In this document: one piece after another, positions 34,294-42,003 of the stretch | How the letters are laid out: the number at the start of each line of letters is the position of its first letter | Numbering within the stretch: position 1 is the stretch's first letter | From: Candidatus Saccharimonadota bacterium | GTDB lineage: Bacteria > Patescibacteriota > Saccharimonadia > Saccharimonadales > UBA4665 | Reading direction: 5' to 3' | NCBI GenBank assembly: GCA_025927415.1 | Contig: JAICLK010000004.1 | Coordinates: forward strand, 1-43,467 | Length of the DNA: 43,467 bases | Made by a program: the position numbers and the translations under genes | Notes under the pieces: model-generated | What the model was told of the DNA's origin: nothing | Database searches by the model: none | What the model saw: the letters and a program-made list of their open reading frames with translations, nothing else

Positions 34294-36067
34294 ATTCCTC
34301 GATGAATCCGCCGGACTGGTGTGCCCACAGTTTGGCATATTGGCCGTTTTTGGCGAGGAGTTCTTTGTGCGAGCCAACTTCAACGAGTTGGCCTTTGTCC
34401 AAAACGGCAATGCGGTCCATGTGGCGTAGTGTGCTCAAACGGTGCGCAATGGCAATGACGGTTTTGTCTGCCCACAATGCTTCGAGCGCTTGTTGCACGA
34501 GGATTTCGCTCTCAGAGTCCAACGCGCTGGTTGCTTCGTCCAAAATGAGGATGGGCTTGTCGTCCAAAAATGCACGAGCAATGGCGATACGTTGGCGCTG
34601 GCCAGCCGAAAGCTTCACGCCGCGCTCGCCTACCAACGTATCGTAACTTTCCGACAATTTGTCGATGAACTCGCTGGCGTGGGCGCGCTTGGCGGCGGTT
34701 ACAATTTCGTCTTGCGTAACGTTGCGTTCGGCCGCGTAGGCAATATTCTGGCCAATGGTGCGGTGAAACAGCGACGTGTCTTGCGGCACGTACGAAATGA
34801 GCCGCGACAAATGTGTCGCGTCAATCGGTGCACTGTCCAAGAGAAGCTGGCTCCCTTCAACTTTGTAGTAGCCGAGCAGCAGTTTGGTAAGCGTGGTTTT
34901 GCCGCTGCCGGAGTGGCCGACAATGCCAATTTTCTCGCCCTTTGCTATCGACAAGCTAATGTCGGCCAGCACCGGCGTGTCCGCTTTTTCTGGATAGGCG
35001 AAGTGCAAATTGGCAAATTGCAGACTTTCTCCAAAACCTGGTGCATGTACGGCAACATCTGGGTCGGCGCGGAACTGCTCAATCAAATTGCTGTCGCCAA
35101 ACAGGTATTTATGTGCCTCTTCCACGCGCGCCCGCTTGAGCTTAAACTGCGAAATATACCATACCGATTCCCAAATGCTTGTGGAGAAAAGCAGGATGGC
35201 GGACAGGAGCGTTGCCAGCTGTGCGATGTTAATTTCGTGATGCAAAAACAGATACACGTTTAAGCCGATGGCAATTGGCCAAATGAACATACGCACCCAC
35301 GTGGACATCGACATCCAAAACACCACACTCCACCAAAACGACTCGCGGTTGGCGCGGATCATTATGGTTTGCTCGCGCTCCACCGCGGCTGTCTCGACCA
35401 TTTCTTTGTGGAACGATTTGATGTTTACGAAGTTGGCGATGGCGTCGATGATTTTGCCGTTTTTGGTGGACATGGTGTCCGACGCGCGGCGCTCGTACTC
35501 GCCCATGTTTTTGACGGTGTATTTCCCAGTTAACAACATCACTAACAGTCCCAGCGTAAATATGACGCCGGTTTGCCAGTTGACGCTGGCCATGATGGCG
35601 ATGAGCGCCACCATGCTGACGACTTGGCCAATGTAGTTGTAGAACAGGTTGTCTAGAAAGTCGCGCATTTCCTGGCTGATGGTGCCGATGTACGAGGAAA
35701 TTTTGCCGGTGAATTTGTCCACAAAGTACGGGTACGGCTGGCGGATGGTTTGGCGAAACAGAATGTTTTCGTACCAATAGCCGAGCGGACGGATGAAACG
35801 CATATATAGCAGTTCGGTGCCGTGCCAGGTAAGGCTGTGCCCGACGCTCAAACCAATCAGCAGCCAGGTGAGCATCACGGCTTCGTGGCCGCGAACTGGA
35901 TTTGCCGCCAGCGCGCCGGTTAGCTTACCAATGAAGAATGGCACAACTGCCAAGCAGGCATTGGATATCATGAATCCAAAGCCGACTAGCAAAAACCGCG
36001 GCTTGAACTGTGCGATGTAACTGAAGAACGAGCGGAAGCCCGCTGTAGGTAGTGTAGTTTTACTCAT
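34292..36067 (-). CDS. ABC exporter half-transporter, second subunit
   Basis: Type I ABC exporter subunit of 591 residues: six-helix transmembrane domain (about 15-315) and C-terminal ATPase (about 345-585). The ATPase has Walker A GHSGSGKTT, Q-loop region ISYVPQDTSLFHRT, Walker B ILILDEATSALD and switch HRLSTLRHMDR. The signature motif is LSAGQRQRIA, with Ala for the usual second Gly; the catalytic Glu is intact. AAGGAT 6 bases before its ATG overlaps the end of the upstream ABC gene, so both are one operon. The pair probably makes a heterodimeric exporter of a lipid, peptide or drug; the substrate cannot be told. Confidence 0.93.
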   Translation of the reverse strand: MSKTTLPTAGFRSFFSYIAQFKPRFLLVGFGFMISNACLAVVPFFIGKLTGALAANPVRGHEAVMLTWLLIGLSVGHSLTWHGTELLYMRFIRPLGYWYENILFRQTIRQPYPYFVDKFTGKISSYIGTISQEMRDFLDNLFYNYIGQVVSMVALIAIMASVNWQTGVIFTLGLLVMLLTGKYTVKNMGEYERRASDTMSTKNGKIIDAIANFVNIKSFHKEMVETAAVEREQTIMIRANRESFWWSVVFWMSMSTWVRMFIWPIAIGLNVYLFLHHEINIAQLATLLSAILLFSTSIWESVWYISQFKLKRARVEEAHKYLFGDSNLIEQFRADPDVAVHAPGFGESLQFANLHFAYPEKADTPVLADISLSIAKGEKIGIVGHSGSGKTTLTKLLLGYYKVEGSQLLLDSAPIDATHLSRLISYVPQDTSLFHRTIGQNIAYAAERNVTQDEIVTAAKRAHASEFIDKLSESYDTLVGERGVKLSAGQRQRIAIARAFLDDKPILILDEATSALDSESEILVQQALEALWADKTVIAIAHRLSTLRHMDRIAVLDKGQLVEVGSHKELLAKNGQYAKLWAHQSGGFIEE

Positions 36068-36076
36068 AGTTTATCC

Positions 36077-37855
36077 TTAATCTTCGATGAAGCCGCCACT
36101 TTGGTGTGACCAAAGCTTGGCGTAGGTGCCGTTGTTGGCTAGTAATTGTTTGTGCGAACCTTGTTCGATGATCTGGCCGTTATCCAGAACCACGATGCGA
36201 TCCATGCGCTGAATGGTGCTCAGCCGGTGGGCGATGGCGATGGCCGTGCGGCCTTCCATCAACTTCCACAGTGCGGCTTGGATGAGCTTTTCGCTTTCAG
36301 AGTCCAGTGCGCTGGTGGCTTCGTCCAGCACCAAAATCGGTGCGTCTTTTAAGATGGCGCGGGCAATGGCGATGCGTTGCCGTTGGCCGCCGGAAAGCTT
36401 GACGCCGCGCTCGCCCACCAGTGTGTCGTAGCCGGCTTGCAAGCCAACAATAAACTCGTGCGCGTTGGCTTTTTTGGCGGCTGCAATCACTTCCTCTTCA
36501 CTGGCACTTGGCTTGCCATAGGCGATGTTTTCGCGAATAGTTCGGTGAAACAACAGCGGCTCTTGCGGCACATACGCCATGGACGTACGCAAATCGTTTT
36601 GCGTAATGTGCGCAATGTTTTGGCCGTCGATCAAAATCTCACCACCATCGATGTCTGAAAAGCGCAGCAGCACACGGGTAAGTGTTGTCTTGCCTGAACC
36701 GCTGTGGCCAACCAAACCAATTTTCTCGCCAGGACGAATGGTGATGTTGAGCTTTTCAAATAACGCATCGTCCGAACCGCTGTGTGTGAACGTTACGTTG
36801 CGAAATTCGATGCTGCCCTCGCTAATGTGCGACGGCTCCGGGTTGCTGGGGTCGGTAACGGCCGGCTGCAACTCCAAAATTTCCAGCATGTCGGCGGCGT
36901 CACCAAACGAGCGGTTGAGGTTACGAAGCGCGTTGTTGCTGAACTGGAACAGCTGCTGGGCGATGCTGGCCGTGTAGTTGAAAATCAGGAAGGCCGTAGC
37001 CAGCGCCGCACCAAAGCGCACCACGCTGATAATGGCCACAAACAGCGCGATGGCGGCCATAAAACCTGACACATTGCTGAGGTAAATTTGCTGGCGCTGG
37101 AATGCATGCATCATGTTGATGAGCTTGCCGTAGGTGTGGTCGGTGGTGGTGGCGAAGCGCACATTTTCCTCGTGCTCGCGCGCAAAGCTTTTGATGGCCA
37201 TGACGTTCGTAACCGCATCGGCTAGCGCGCCGGTTTGTTTGCTTTCGGCACTGGCAACTTCGCGCCCGCGGTCGCGCACGCGTCCACTCACAAAGAACGC
37301 CACCGTTATGTATATCACCGAAAATACCAAAAGCGACAGCGCATACAACGGCGAACGATGGAACATGATTATCGTAACCAGCGTCAATCCCGTTACCAGC
37401 GGAATGAGCATGAAGAGCATGGTGTCGGCCAAGCGAACGTAGGCACCGGTGAGTTTGTTGGTGGCAGAAACCAGCGAGCCACCAAAATGGTTGGCGTGGA
37501 AGTCGGCCGTTTGCGCGGTCAGCCCATTAAATACTTCACGGTTAATCGAGCGCTCCACGTTGCCTTCCAGTGGCCAGTAAAACCGGTCGAATACTCGCCA
37601 CAAAAACACACCAGTAACTAGCTGGAAGAAAAGGTACAGCAAAATCAGCCCGCCAAAATCGCCCCAAATATGGTTGGGCGAATACTCATGCCGGCTCAGC
37701 TTATTAATAATACTGGCCAGCACAATAGGCGAAATGTAATTGTTGATGCTAGTGTTGATGGGCAGCAAAATAGCCACGGGCAAGTACAGCCGCGGAAACC
37801 GACGCACATGGCGCCAATAATAGCCAAATGTTTTAAATGCAATATCTTTATTCAT
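36077..37855 (-). CDS. ABC exporter half-transporter, first subunit
   Basis: Type I ABC exporter subunit of 592 residues and first gene of its operon. It has an N-terminal transmembrane domain (about 20-320) and a C-terminal ATPase with Walker A GHSGSGKTT, MAYVPQEPLLFHRTIREN, a canonical signature LSGGQRQRIAIARA, Walker B ILVLDEATSALDSE and switch AHRLSTIQRMDR. AGGAGG 8 bases before ATG 37855 gives strong initiation. It is 9 bp from the partner subunit at 34292. The partner has a modified signature motif, as heterodimeric exporters often do in one site. The substrate is unknown. Confidence 0.93.
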   Translation of the reverse strand: MNKDIAFKTFGYYWRHVRRFPRLYLPVAILLPINTSINNYISPIVLASIINKLSRHEYSPNHIWGDFGGLILLYLFFQLVTGVFLWRVFDRFYWPLEGNVERSINREVFNGLTAQTADFHANHFGGSLVSATNKLTGAYVRLADTMLFMLIPLVTGLTLVTIIMFHRSPLYALSLLVFSVIYITVAFFVSGRVRDRGREVASAESKQTGALADAVTNVMAIKSFAREHEENVRFATTTDHTYGKLINMMHAFQRQQIYLSNVSGFMAAIALFVAIISVVRFGAALATAFLIFNYTASIAQQLFQFSNNALRNLNRSFGDAADMLEILELQPAVTDPSNPEPSHISEGSIEFRNVTFTHSGSDDALFEKLNITIRPGEKIGLVGHSGSGKTTLTRVLLRFSDIDGGEILIDGQNIAHITQNDLRTSMAYVPQEPLLFHRTIRENIAYGKPSASEEEVIAAAKKANAHEFIVGLQAGYDTLVGERGVKLSGGQRQRIAIARAILKDAPILVLDEATSALDSESEKLIQAALWKLMEGRTAIAIAHRLSTIQRMDRIVVLDNGQIIEQGSHKQLLANNGTYAKLWSHQSGGFIED

Positions 37856-37990
37856 GGCTCCTGCCTCCTGCAGGGGCGATTAATGGGTGTAGAAAGAGTT
37901 TTTAGGTTTGTTTACGTAAGAGTTACCGGGTTAACGGCAACGCCAAAACGAGAGATTTTTGTGTACATTTTTTGGCCGCCTCCGGTTAAG

Positions 37991-38040
37991 TTGATAATTG
38001 ATAGGTGATATTGTATACTAATAAAAAAGAGATTGCAATC
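37991..38040 (+). promoter_or_regulatory. Strong promoter and palindrome before the 38082 gene
   Basis: TTGATA at 37991-37996, 17-bp spacer, TATACT at 38014-38019. The palindrome GATTGCAATC at 38031-38040 sits just after the predicted start and could be an operator. The gap to the divergent ABC operon (37856-38081) holds nothing else I recognise. Confidence 0.6.
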
Positions 38041-38081
38041 AAAATCTGTTAAAAACGTAATAAACCAGTGGATAAGTCATA

Positions 38082-39023
38082 ATGCTTAGCGAATCGCATG
38101 CTTCTTTTGGTGGTGAGCAGCTACTTCCAGATGCGGAAGCGGCAGTGCCCCTCGCGGCACCAGCCGAAATAGAGCGTCGCCCAAAAATGACCATGCCGGA
38201 AACGGTATGGACACGAGTCGATCCAGACCATGTGCAACTGCCCGTACCGCAGCGTCGCAACGCCGCGGAAAAGCAACCAGTTGTTGCTGCCGAACCCGAA
38301 CAAGAGGCGGCTGGTCCGCCGCGCAACGCTCGCCCGGAAGCGCTCGGCGATATTCTCAAAACCCAGGCGTTGCCCAACCTCGACATTCGTCCGCAGCATT
38401 TTTATACTGATTCCGAAACTCGCCCAGCTCACCAACCCGAGCAACAGCATGACATTTTGCCATCGGTTGCGCCGAAAACGGTGCCGGCAAAAACCGAAAC
38501 CTTCCAACAGTTCGAGCAAGAGCGACGAGCGGTGCCTGCCTCGCCTGAAGCAGCGCCCGAGATAGCGCAGTTGAGCCATCACGAACTGCTGCTCTTTGCT
38601 GGCACTATCAATATTGGCGGCGCAAACCTGCTGGAAATCTACAATGCAAAGCGCATCGATGAAGATGGCCTGCGTCACATCGTGGCCGAATCCTTACAAG
38701 GCCATCCAGTAGAAGAAGTGCTGAGGCAAGAGGAGCTGCGAGAGCAGATGAAATTTGAGATGGATCCATCTTTGCGCCACTCACCGGAAGCCACGGCAAG
38801 CTTGCTGAGCCGTATGGGATCTGGTGCCAGTAAACAAGCTAAAAAGGTAGTCAATCCGCAGCGAGTCAAACAGCATGCTGACAACGCGGCAGCTTTTGTT
38901 GTCGGCGGCTTGGAGCGCATGATCGAGGAGCGCGACACACCGCCGAGCCCGGCCAAAATTGCAGCTTGGACCGTCGGCACTATTGTATATTTTATCGTCC
39001 TCATTTGGGCGCTCAAGCGTTAA
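38082..39023 (+). CDS. C-terminally anchored protein with disordered N-terminus
   Basis: Protein of 313 residues, not recognised. Residues 1-165 are Pro/Ala/Glu/Gln-rich and probably disordered. About 170-230 form a helical region (LSHHELLLFAGTINIGGANL, LEIYNAKRIDEDGLRHIVAE) with EVLRQEELREQMKFEMD. A Lys/Gln-rich stretch leads to one transmembrane helix at the end (about 293-311, WTVGTIVYFIVLIWAL) with a short KR tail. No signal peptide is present, so the bulk should be cytoplasmic, as in tail-anchored proteins. The leader of about 55 bases shows no clear ribosome site. Possibly a scaffold; this is a guess. Confidence 0.72.
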   Translation: MLSESHASFGGEQLLPDAEAAVPLAAPAEIERRPKMTMPETVWTRVDPDHVQLPVPQRRNAAEKQPVVAAEPEQEAAGPPRNARPEALGDILKTQALPNLDIRPQHFYTDSETRPAHQPEQQHDILPSVAPKTVPAKTETFQQFEQERRAVPASPEAAPEIAQLSHHELLLFAGTINIGGANLLEIYNAKRIDEDGLRHIVAESLQGHPVEEVLRQEELREQMKFEMDPSLRHSPEATASLLSRMGSGASKQAKKVVNPQRVKQHADNAAAFVVGGLERMIEERDTPPSPAKIAAWTVGTIVYFIVLIWALKR

Positions 39024-39032
39024 AATAGAACA

Positions 39033-39932
39033 ATGCAAAAGATAATTTTGTACTACAAATTTACGCCGATCGCCGATCCGGAAGCAGTGCGGCTTTGGCA
39101 GAAGACTTTGTGCGAAAAGTTAGATTTGCGCGGCCGTATTTTAATTTCCAAACACGGTATCAACGGCACGCTCGGTGGTGACCTCAAAAACCTCAAAACT
39201 TATGTGAAGGAAACCAAACAATTCGCCGGCTTCAAAGGCACAACGTTCAAATGGAGCGACGGCGGCCGCGATAATTTTCCAAAACTCAGCGTCAAAGTTC
39301 GTGATGAAATTGTGACGTTTGGCGCGGCAGGCGAGTTAAAAGTCGATGAGCATGGTGTAGTTGGTGGCGGCAAACATCTCAAGCCCGAAGAGCTACACAA
39401 ATTGGTGGCCGAAAAAGGCGACGATGTAGTGTTCTTCGACGGGCGAAATGCCTACGAGGCAAAAGTCGGGAAGTTCAAAAATGCCGTTGTGCCCGACACG
39501 CGTACGACCAAAGATTTTTTGGATGAACTTGAAGGCGACAAGTACGCCGGCATTAAAGACAAGCCAGTGGTGACATACTGCACGGGCGGCGTGCGCTGCG
39601 AAATTCTGAGCGTGCTCATGAAAAATCGCGGCTTCAAAGACGTGTACCAAATGGACGGCGGCATCGTAAAATATGGCGAAAAATTCGGTGACGCCGGTTT
39701 GTGGGAAGGCTCTCTCTACGTCTTCGACAACCGCATGGGCATAAAATTTTCCGACAAAAGCAAAGACATTGGTGCGTGCATCCACTGCGTAGCCAAGACC
39801 AGCAACTACGAAAACTGCGCCAACAATGCGTGTAATGACCTCGTGCTCATCTGCGAAACGTGCACACAAGATTCCACAAAACGGTATCATACTGAAGCCT
39901 GCAAACTAGCGGACGTAACCCCTGTAGTATAG
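39033..39932 (+). CDS. trhO: tRNA uridine(34) hydroxylase TrhO (rhodanese family)
   Basis: Catalyses oxygen-dependent 5-hydroxylation of wobble U34 in tRNA, the first step to 5-(carboxy)methoxyuridine. The N-terminal domain (1-95) has [17 protein letters not shown] and [20 protein letters not shown]. The rhodanese domain (about 120-225) has the active-site loop YCTGGVRCE with C183 and C189, and [16 protein letters not shown]. The C-terminal Cys-rich region ([16 protein letters not shown]) is the zinc-like motif of the family. The start is 6 bases after a TAAAAT that overlaps the previous stop, so the mRNA is probably leaderless. mnmA in this window acts on the same base. Confidence 0.94.
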   Translation: MQKIILYYKFTPIADPEAVRLWQKTLCEKLDLRGRILISKHGINGTLGGDLKNLKTYVKETKQFAGFKGTTFKWSDGGRDNFPKLSVKVRDEIVTFGAAGELKVDEHGVVGGGKHLKPEELHKLVAEKGDDVVFFDGRNAYEAKVGKFKNAVVPDTRTTKDFLDELEGDKYAGIKDKPVVTYCTGGVRCEILSVLMKNRGFKDVYQMDGGIVKYGEKFGDAGLWEGSLYVFDNRMGIKFSDKSKDIGACIHCVAKTSNYENCANNACNDLVLICETCTQDSTKRYHTEACKLADVTPVV

Positions 39933-39961
39933 TTGCTCTTCTTGTTTAAAAATGGTAAAAT
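39933..39961 (+). promoter_or_regulatory. Promoter of the first two-hairpin RNA element
   Basis: TTGCTC at 39933-39938, 17-bp spacer, TAAAAT at 39956-39961 with TG at 39953-39954. Transcription should start at about 39967, right at the first stem of the RNA element. Confidence 0.6.
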
Positions 39962-39964
39962 ATA

Positions 39965-40074
39965 TGTACTTTGTGAGGTGAAAATCTCCAAAGCACCTTA
40001 AAAGCAGATTTTGAAACAGGTATGGAATGAACAGCAAGATTACGAATTGTCGTAGTTTTACTGTTCATTCCATA
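39965..40074 (+). ncRNA. Two-hairpin leader RNA element, copy 1
   Basis: Hairpin 1: GTACTTTG and CAAAGCAC enclose GAGGTGAAAATCTC (39966-39995). A linker with AAGCAGA follows. Hairpin 2: TATGGAATGAACAG (40021-40034) pairs perfectly with CTGTTCATTCCATA (40061-40074); its loop holds a further TACGA-ATTG-TCGTA stem. Copy 2 at 40720 has the same order and similar hairpin-1 sequence. The next gene starts at 40248; the 170 bases between contain GGGAGG at 40078 without a start codon nearby. Either a regulatory leader or a small RNA. Confidence 0.55.
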
Positions 40075-40247
40075 ACGGGAGGATCACGCAGCCAGCGTGA
40101 AGTGATAGACCTAACTGCACTATGCATCAGTTTGCCAGCCATTCCGTGAGCGGACAGTTGCTGATAATAGGCAATTCTGCCCTCGCACAGTGGCTATATT
40201 AAGCTGCAGCCTGCAGTTAGGGTAAGGTACGAAATGAGGTGAAGTAG

Positions 40248-40505
40248 ATGCTTTTGATAATGGCAATACTTGGCGCCGTTGGTGGTGCCTTCGGAAGCCA
40301 TGTCGGCTTTGGTAGCCCATGGCTGTCAATTCCCACCATCCTGCTGGCGCTCGGCGGCAGCATCGCTGTCCCACTAGTTGCGAGCTGGGCATGCCATCAC
40401 TGGAGCTCATTCCAGCGGCGCTACAGGGCCTATTGGCGCACCTACCGTCGCCAGATCCGCAGGGAGGGACGCGAATCCAGGAGGCTGGCGCGCTCGGCCA
40501 GGTGA
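40248..40505 (+). CDS. Very small basic membrane protein
   Basis: Protein of 85 residues, not recognised. Two hydrophobic segments (about 2-18, LLIMAILGAVGGAFGS, and 25-47, WLSIPTILLALGGSIAVPLV) are followed by an Arg-rich cytoplasmic tail (RRYRAYWRTYRRQIRREGRE). GAGGTG ahead of ATG 40248 serves as ribosome site. It lies about 280 bases downstream of the predicted start of the first RNA element. The gene is more GC-rich than its neighbours, as is the whole block to 41860, which may mark acquired DNA. Confidence 0.65.
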   Translation: MLLIMAILGAVGGAFGSHVGFGSPWLSIPTILLALGGSIAVPLVASWACHHWSSFQRRYRAYWRTYRRQIRREGRESRRLARSAR

Positions 40506-40532
40506 CCGTGGCTGAAGCTACGCTAGAAAGTT

Positions 40533-40654
40533 GCGTGCGGCGCGGAGGTTGGCAGCACTGCTGTCCGCATCCGCGCCTGCTACGCGTTCGTGCCCTACCC
40601 AATTTCCTTTCCCCCTCCTTCCTCTCGCACTCGTTTCAAAATCTGCTCTTTTTT
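40533..40654 (+). terminator. Long hairpin followed by a G-free pyrimidine tract
   Basis: GGCGCGGA (40539-40546) pairs perfectly with TCCGCGCC (40570-40577), extended by GCGT..GC on both sides (40533-40585). Next come 34 bases without G (40593-40626), mostly C and T, and a T-run at 40649-40654. No gene is found in 40506-40869. A Rho-type or composite terminator is possible. Confidence 0.4.
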
Positions 40655-40719
40655 ATGAACTTGGTGTATCGTGCAACGTCGTTTGGCATCGTCGACGAAG
40701 AGCGAATTTTATGATAAAG

Positions 40720-40826
40720 TAAGTGCACTTCGTTGAGGTGGAAACTTCCGAGGTACATTGACAAGCAGACAGTTTTGCAAAGTAGGAACCAGGGCTATAA
40801 AAGTAGCCTTGCTTCCTGCTTTGCAG
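40720..40826 (+). ncRNA. Two-hairpin leader RNA element, copy 2
   Basis: Hairpin 1: GTGCACTTCG and CGAGGTACAT enclose TTGAGGTGGAAACTTC (about 40722-40758), matching copy 1 with several compensating G-T changes. The linker again has AAGCAGA. Hairpin 2: 22 bases at 40776-40797 pair with 40804-40825 at 21 positions (two of them G-T), loop TAAAAG. A TGATAAAGT at 40712-40720 is the likely extended -10, so the RNA starts with this element, as in copy 1. The 40870 operon follows after 45 bases. Confidence 0.55.
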
Positions 40827-40869
40827 GAAAAGAGAATACGCAATCCAATCTCTCTAAAGGGAGAAAAGA

Positions 40870-41133
40870 ATGAGTAAGCGCGACAATGGTCAGCGTGCAC
40901 GAACCGAGCAGGGATACCAGCGCGAGTTGGAGGGTCTCCGGCGTAGTGGTCAGAGTGACTTGTGCGCCTATGTCCGTCCTCCGGGCGCGATTCCCGATAT
41001 ACCACCACCAGAGTACCTGGAGCGCCAAGCGACCAGCCAGACCAGCATGAAGGAAGCCATACCGAAGGCTGAGCGCTGCAAGGACTGTGGCTACCTACTC
41101 ACCGCATCCGGACACGAGGTCAGTTGTGGCTGA
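40870..41133 (+). CDS. Small protein with CCHC zinc-finger-like motif
   Basis: Hydrophilic protein of 87 residues, not recognised. Residues 1-65 are charged and Gln/Pro-rich without clear fold (MSKRDNGQRARTEQGYQREL). The C-terminus has CKDCGYLLTASGHEVSCG, with C70, C73, H82 and C86 spaced as a zinc-binding finger. GGGAG before ATG 40870 supports the start. The stop codon lies inside the start region of the IscA-like gene (8-base overlap), so the two are translationally coupled. A role in metal or Fe-S handling is suggested only by this neighbour. Confidence 0.7.
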   Translation: MSKRDNGQRARTEQGYQRELEGLRRSGQSDLCAYVRPPGAIPDIPPPEYLERQATSQTSMKEAIPKAERCKDCGYLLTASGHEVSCG

Positions 41134-41479
41134 TGAGGATGAAGTGAGTGTTACGCTCACGGAAAGGGCATCTGCCAAGGTGGCGGAGTTGCTGGCAGAA
41201 GAGAGCGAGCGCTACCCTGGGCGGAACCTGAGGCTGCGTATTGCTGTCCAACCTGGCGGCTGCTCCGGCCTGCGGTATAATCTCCATTTCGACGAGCGTT
41301 CGCTCGACGGTGACACTGCCACCGACTGCGACGGCGTCGAGGTGGTAGTGGACAAAATGTCCGCTCCGTACCTCGAAGGTGCGACCATCGACTTCGTCGA
41401 CACACTCGAGAAGATGGGCTTCACCATCGACAACCCAAATGCCGGCGGCACCTGCGCCTGCGGCGACTCGTTCCATTAG
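41126..41479 (+). CDS. IscA/ErpA (HesB) family Fe-S carrier
   Basis: A-type carrier that passes Fe-S clusters to apo-proteins. The 117 residues match the full HesB fold: VTLTERASAKVAELLAEE, LRIAVQPGGCSGLRYNLHFD and DFVDTLEKMGFTIDNPNAGG. All three ligand cysteines are present: C46 in GGCSG, and C110 and C112 in TCACGDSF. GTG 41126 is chosen because GAGGT lies 5 bases upstream and this gives the usual N-terminus; an ATG at 41087 is in frame but would run through the preceding gene. It is the second gene of a three-gene operon behind RNA element copy 2. Confidence 0.92.
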   Translation: MADEDEVSVTLTERASAKVAELLAEESERYPGRNLRLRIAVQPGGCSGLRYNLHFDERSLDGDTATDCDGVEVVVDKMSAPYLEGATIDFVDTLEKMGFTIDNPNAGGTCACGDSFH

Positions 41480-41496
41480 ATCGAAGGAGACAGAAG

Positions 41497-41859
41497 ATGA
41501 CCTTCTCCAGAGTATTCAAACGCATTCTATGCGTTCTTCTCGCTCCGGTGATCATCGCCGTCGGCGCGGTCATCACGGCCATCACCATACCAATCGCCAT
41601 ACTCGTGTTCGTTGTGTGGCGTCCGGGAGACCCATGGCCTGGCGACATCCTCGCCTTGGGGCCTTCGCTCGTCGGTGCTGCCTTCCTCGGTCTGTGGGGA
41701 AATGTGCCTGCGATCTTCAAGTCGTGCGAGCATCCAAATCGGGTGAATGACGACGGCATGTGGTACGACCCAGAGGACGGTTACGCATACCGCTGGAGCT
41801 GCCCCGACTGCAAGAAGGAGTGGTTCGAGAACATCGGTCACTTCGATATTCCTCTCTAG
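41497..41859 (+). CDS. Small membrane protein with Cys/His metal-binding motifs
   Basis: Protein of 120 residues, not recognised. A hydrophobic stretch (about 9-41, long enough for one tilted or two short helices) and a second (about 50-70) are followed by a soluble tail with CEHPNR (C77, H79) and RWSCPDCKKEW (C102, C105), a likely zinc ribbon. GGAG before ATG 41497 is well placed, and the gene begins 17 bp after the IscA-like gene, so it belongs to that operon. A strong hairpin terminator follows. The partnership with an Fe-S carrier suggests metal or redox homeostasis at the membrane; not proven. Confidence 0.72.
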   Translation: MTFSRVFKRILCVLLAPVIIAVGAVITAITIPIAILVFVVWRPGDPWPGDILALGPSLVGAAFLGLWGNVPAIFKSCEHPNRVNDDGMWYDPEDGYAYRWSCPDCKKEWFENIGHFDIPL

Positions 41860-41869
41860 TTTTACATGT

Positions 41870-41926
41870 GCGTGGCGGCGTGGTGCGCTTTTTAGGCATC
41901 ACGCCCGCCCGCGTGTTTTTCTTTCA
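41870..41926 (+). terminator. GC-rich terminator of the IscA operon
   Basis: GGCG-GCGTGGTGC in the left arm (to 41886) pairs with GCATCACGCCCGCC (41896-41909), with one bulge and one wobble, followed by GTGTTTTTCTTTC. It separates the operon from uvrC. Confidence 0.65.
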
Positions 41927-42003
41927 ATCGTCTGCTGTCAATGTTTTGCTTTCTATGAGTGTGTGCTCATGCTGACGAGCTCAAAAGAGCGAAAAGGCGT
42001 AAA

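Noticed and set aside
40120-40602. 160-residue minus-strand frame across the small membrane-protein gene
   Set aside because: Antisense to a plus-strand gene with a ribosome site, and it runs through the hairpin region; Arg/Ser/Cys-rich composition typical of shadow frames in GC-rich DNA.
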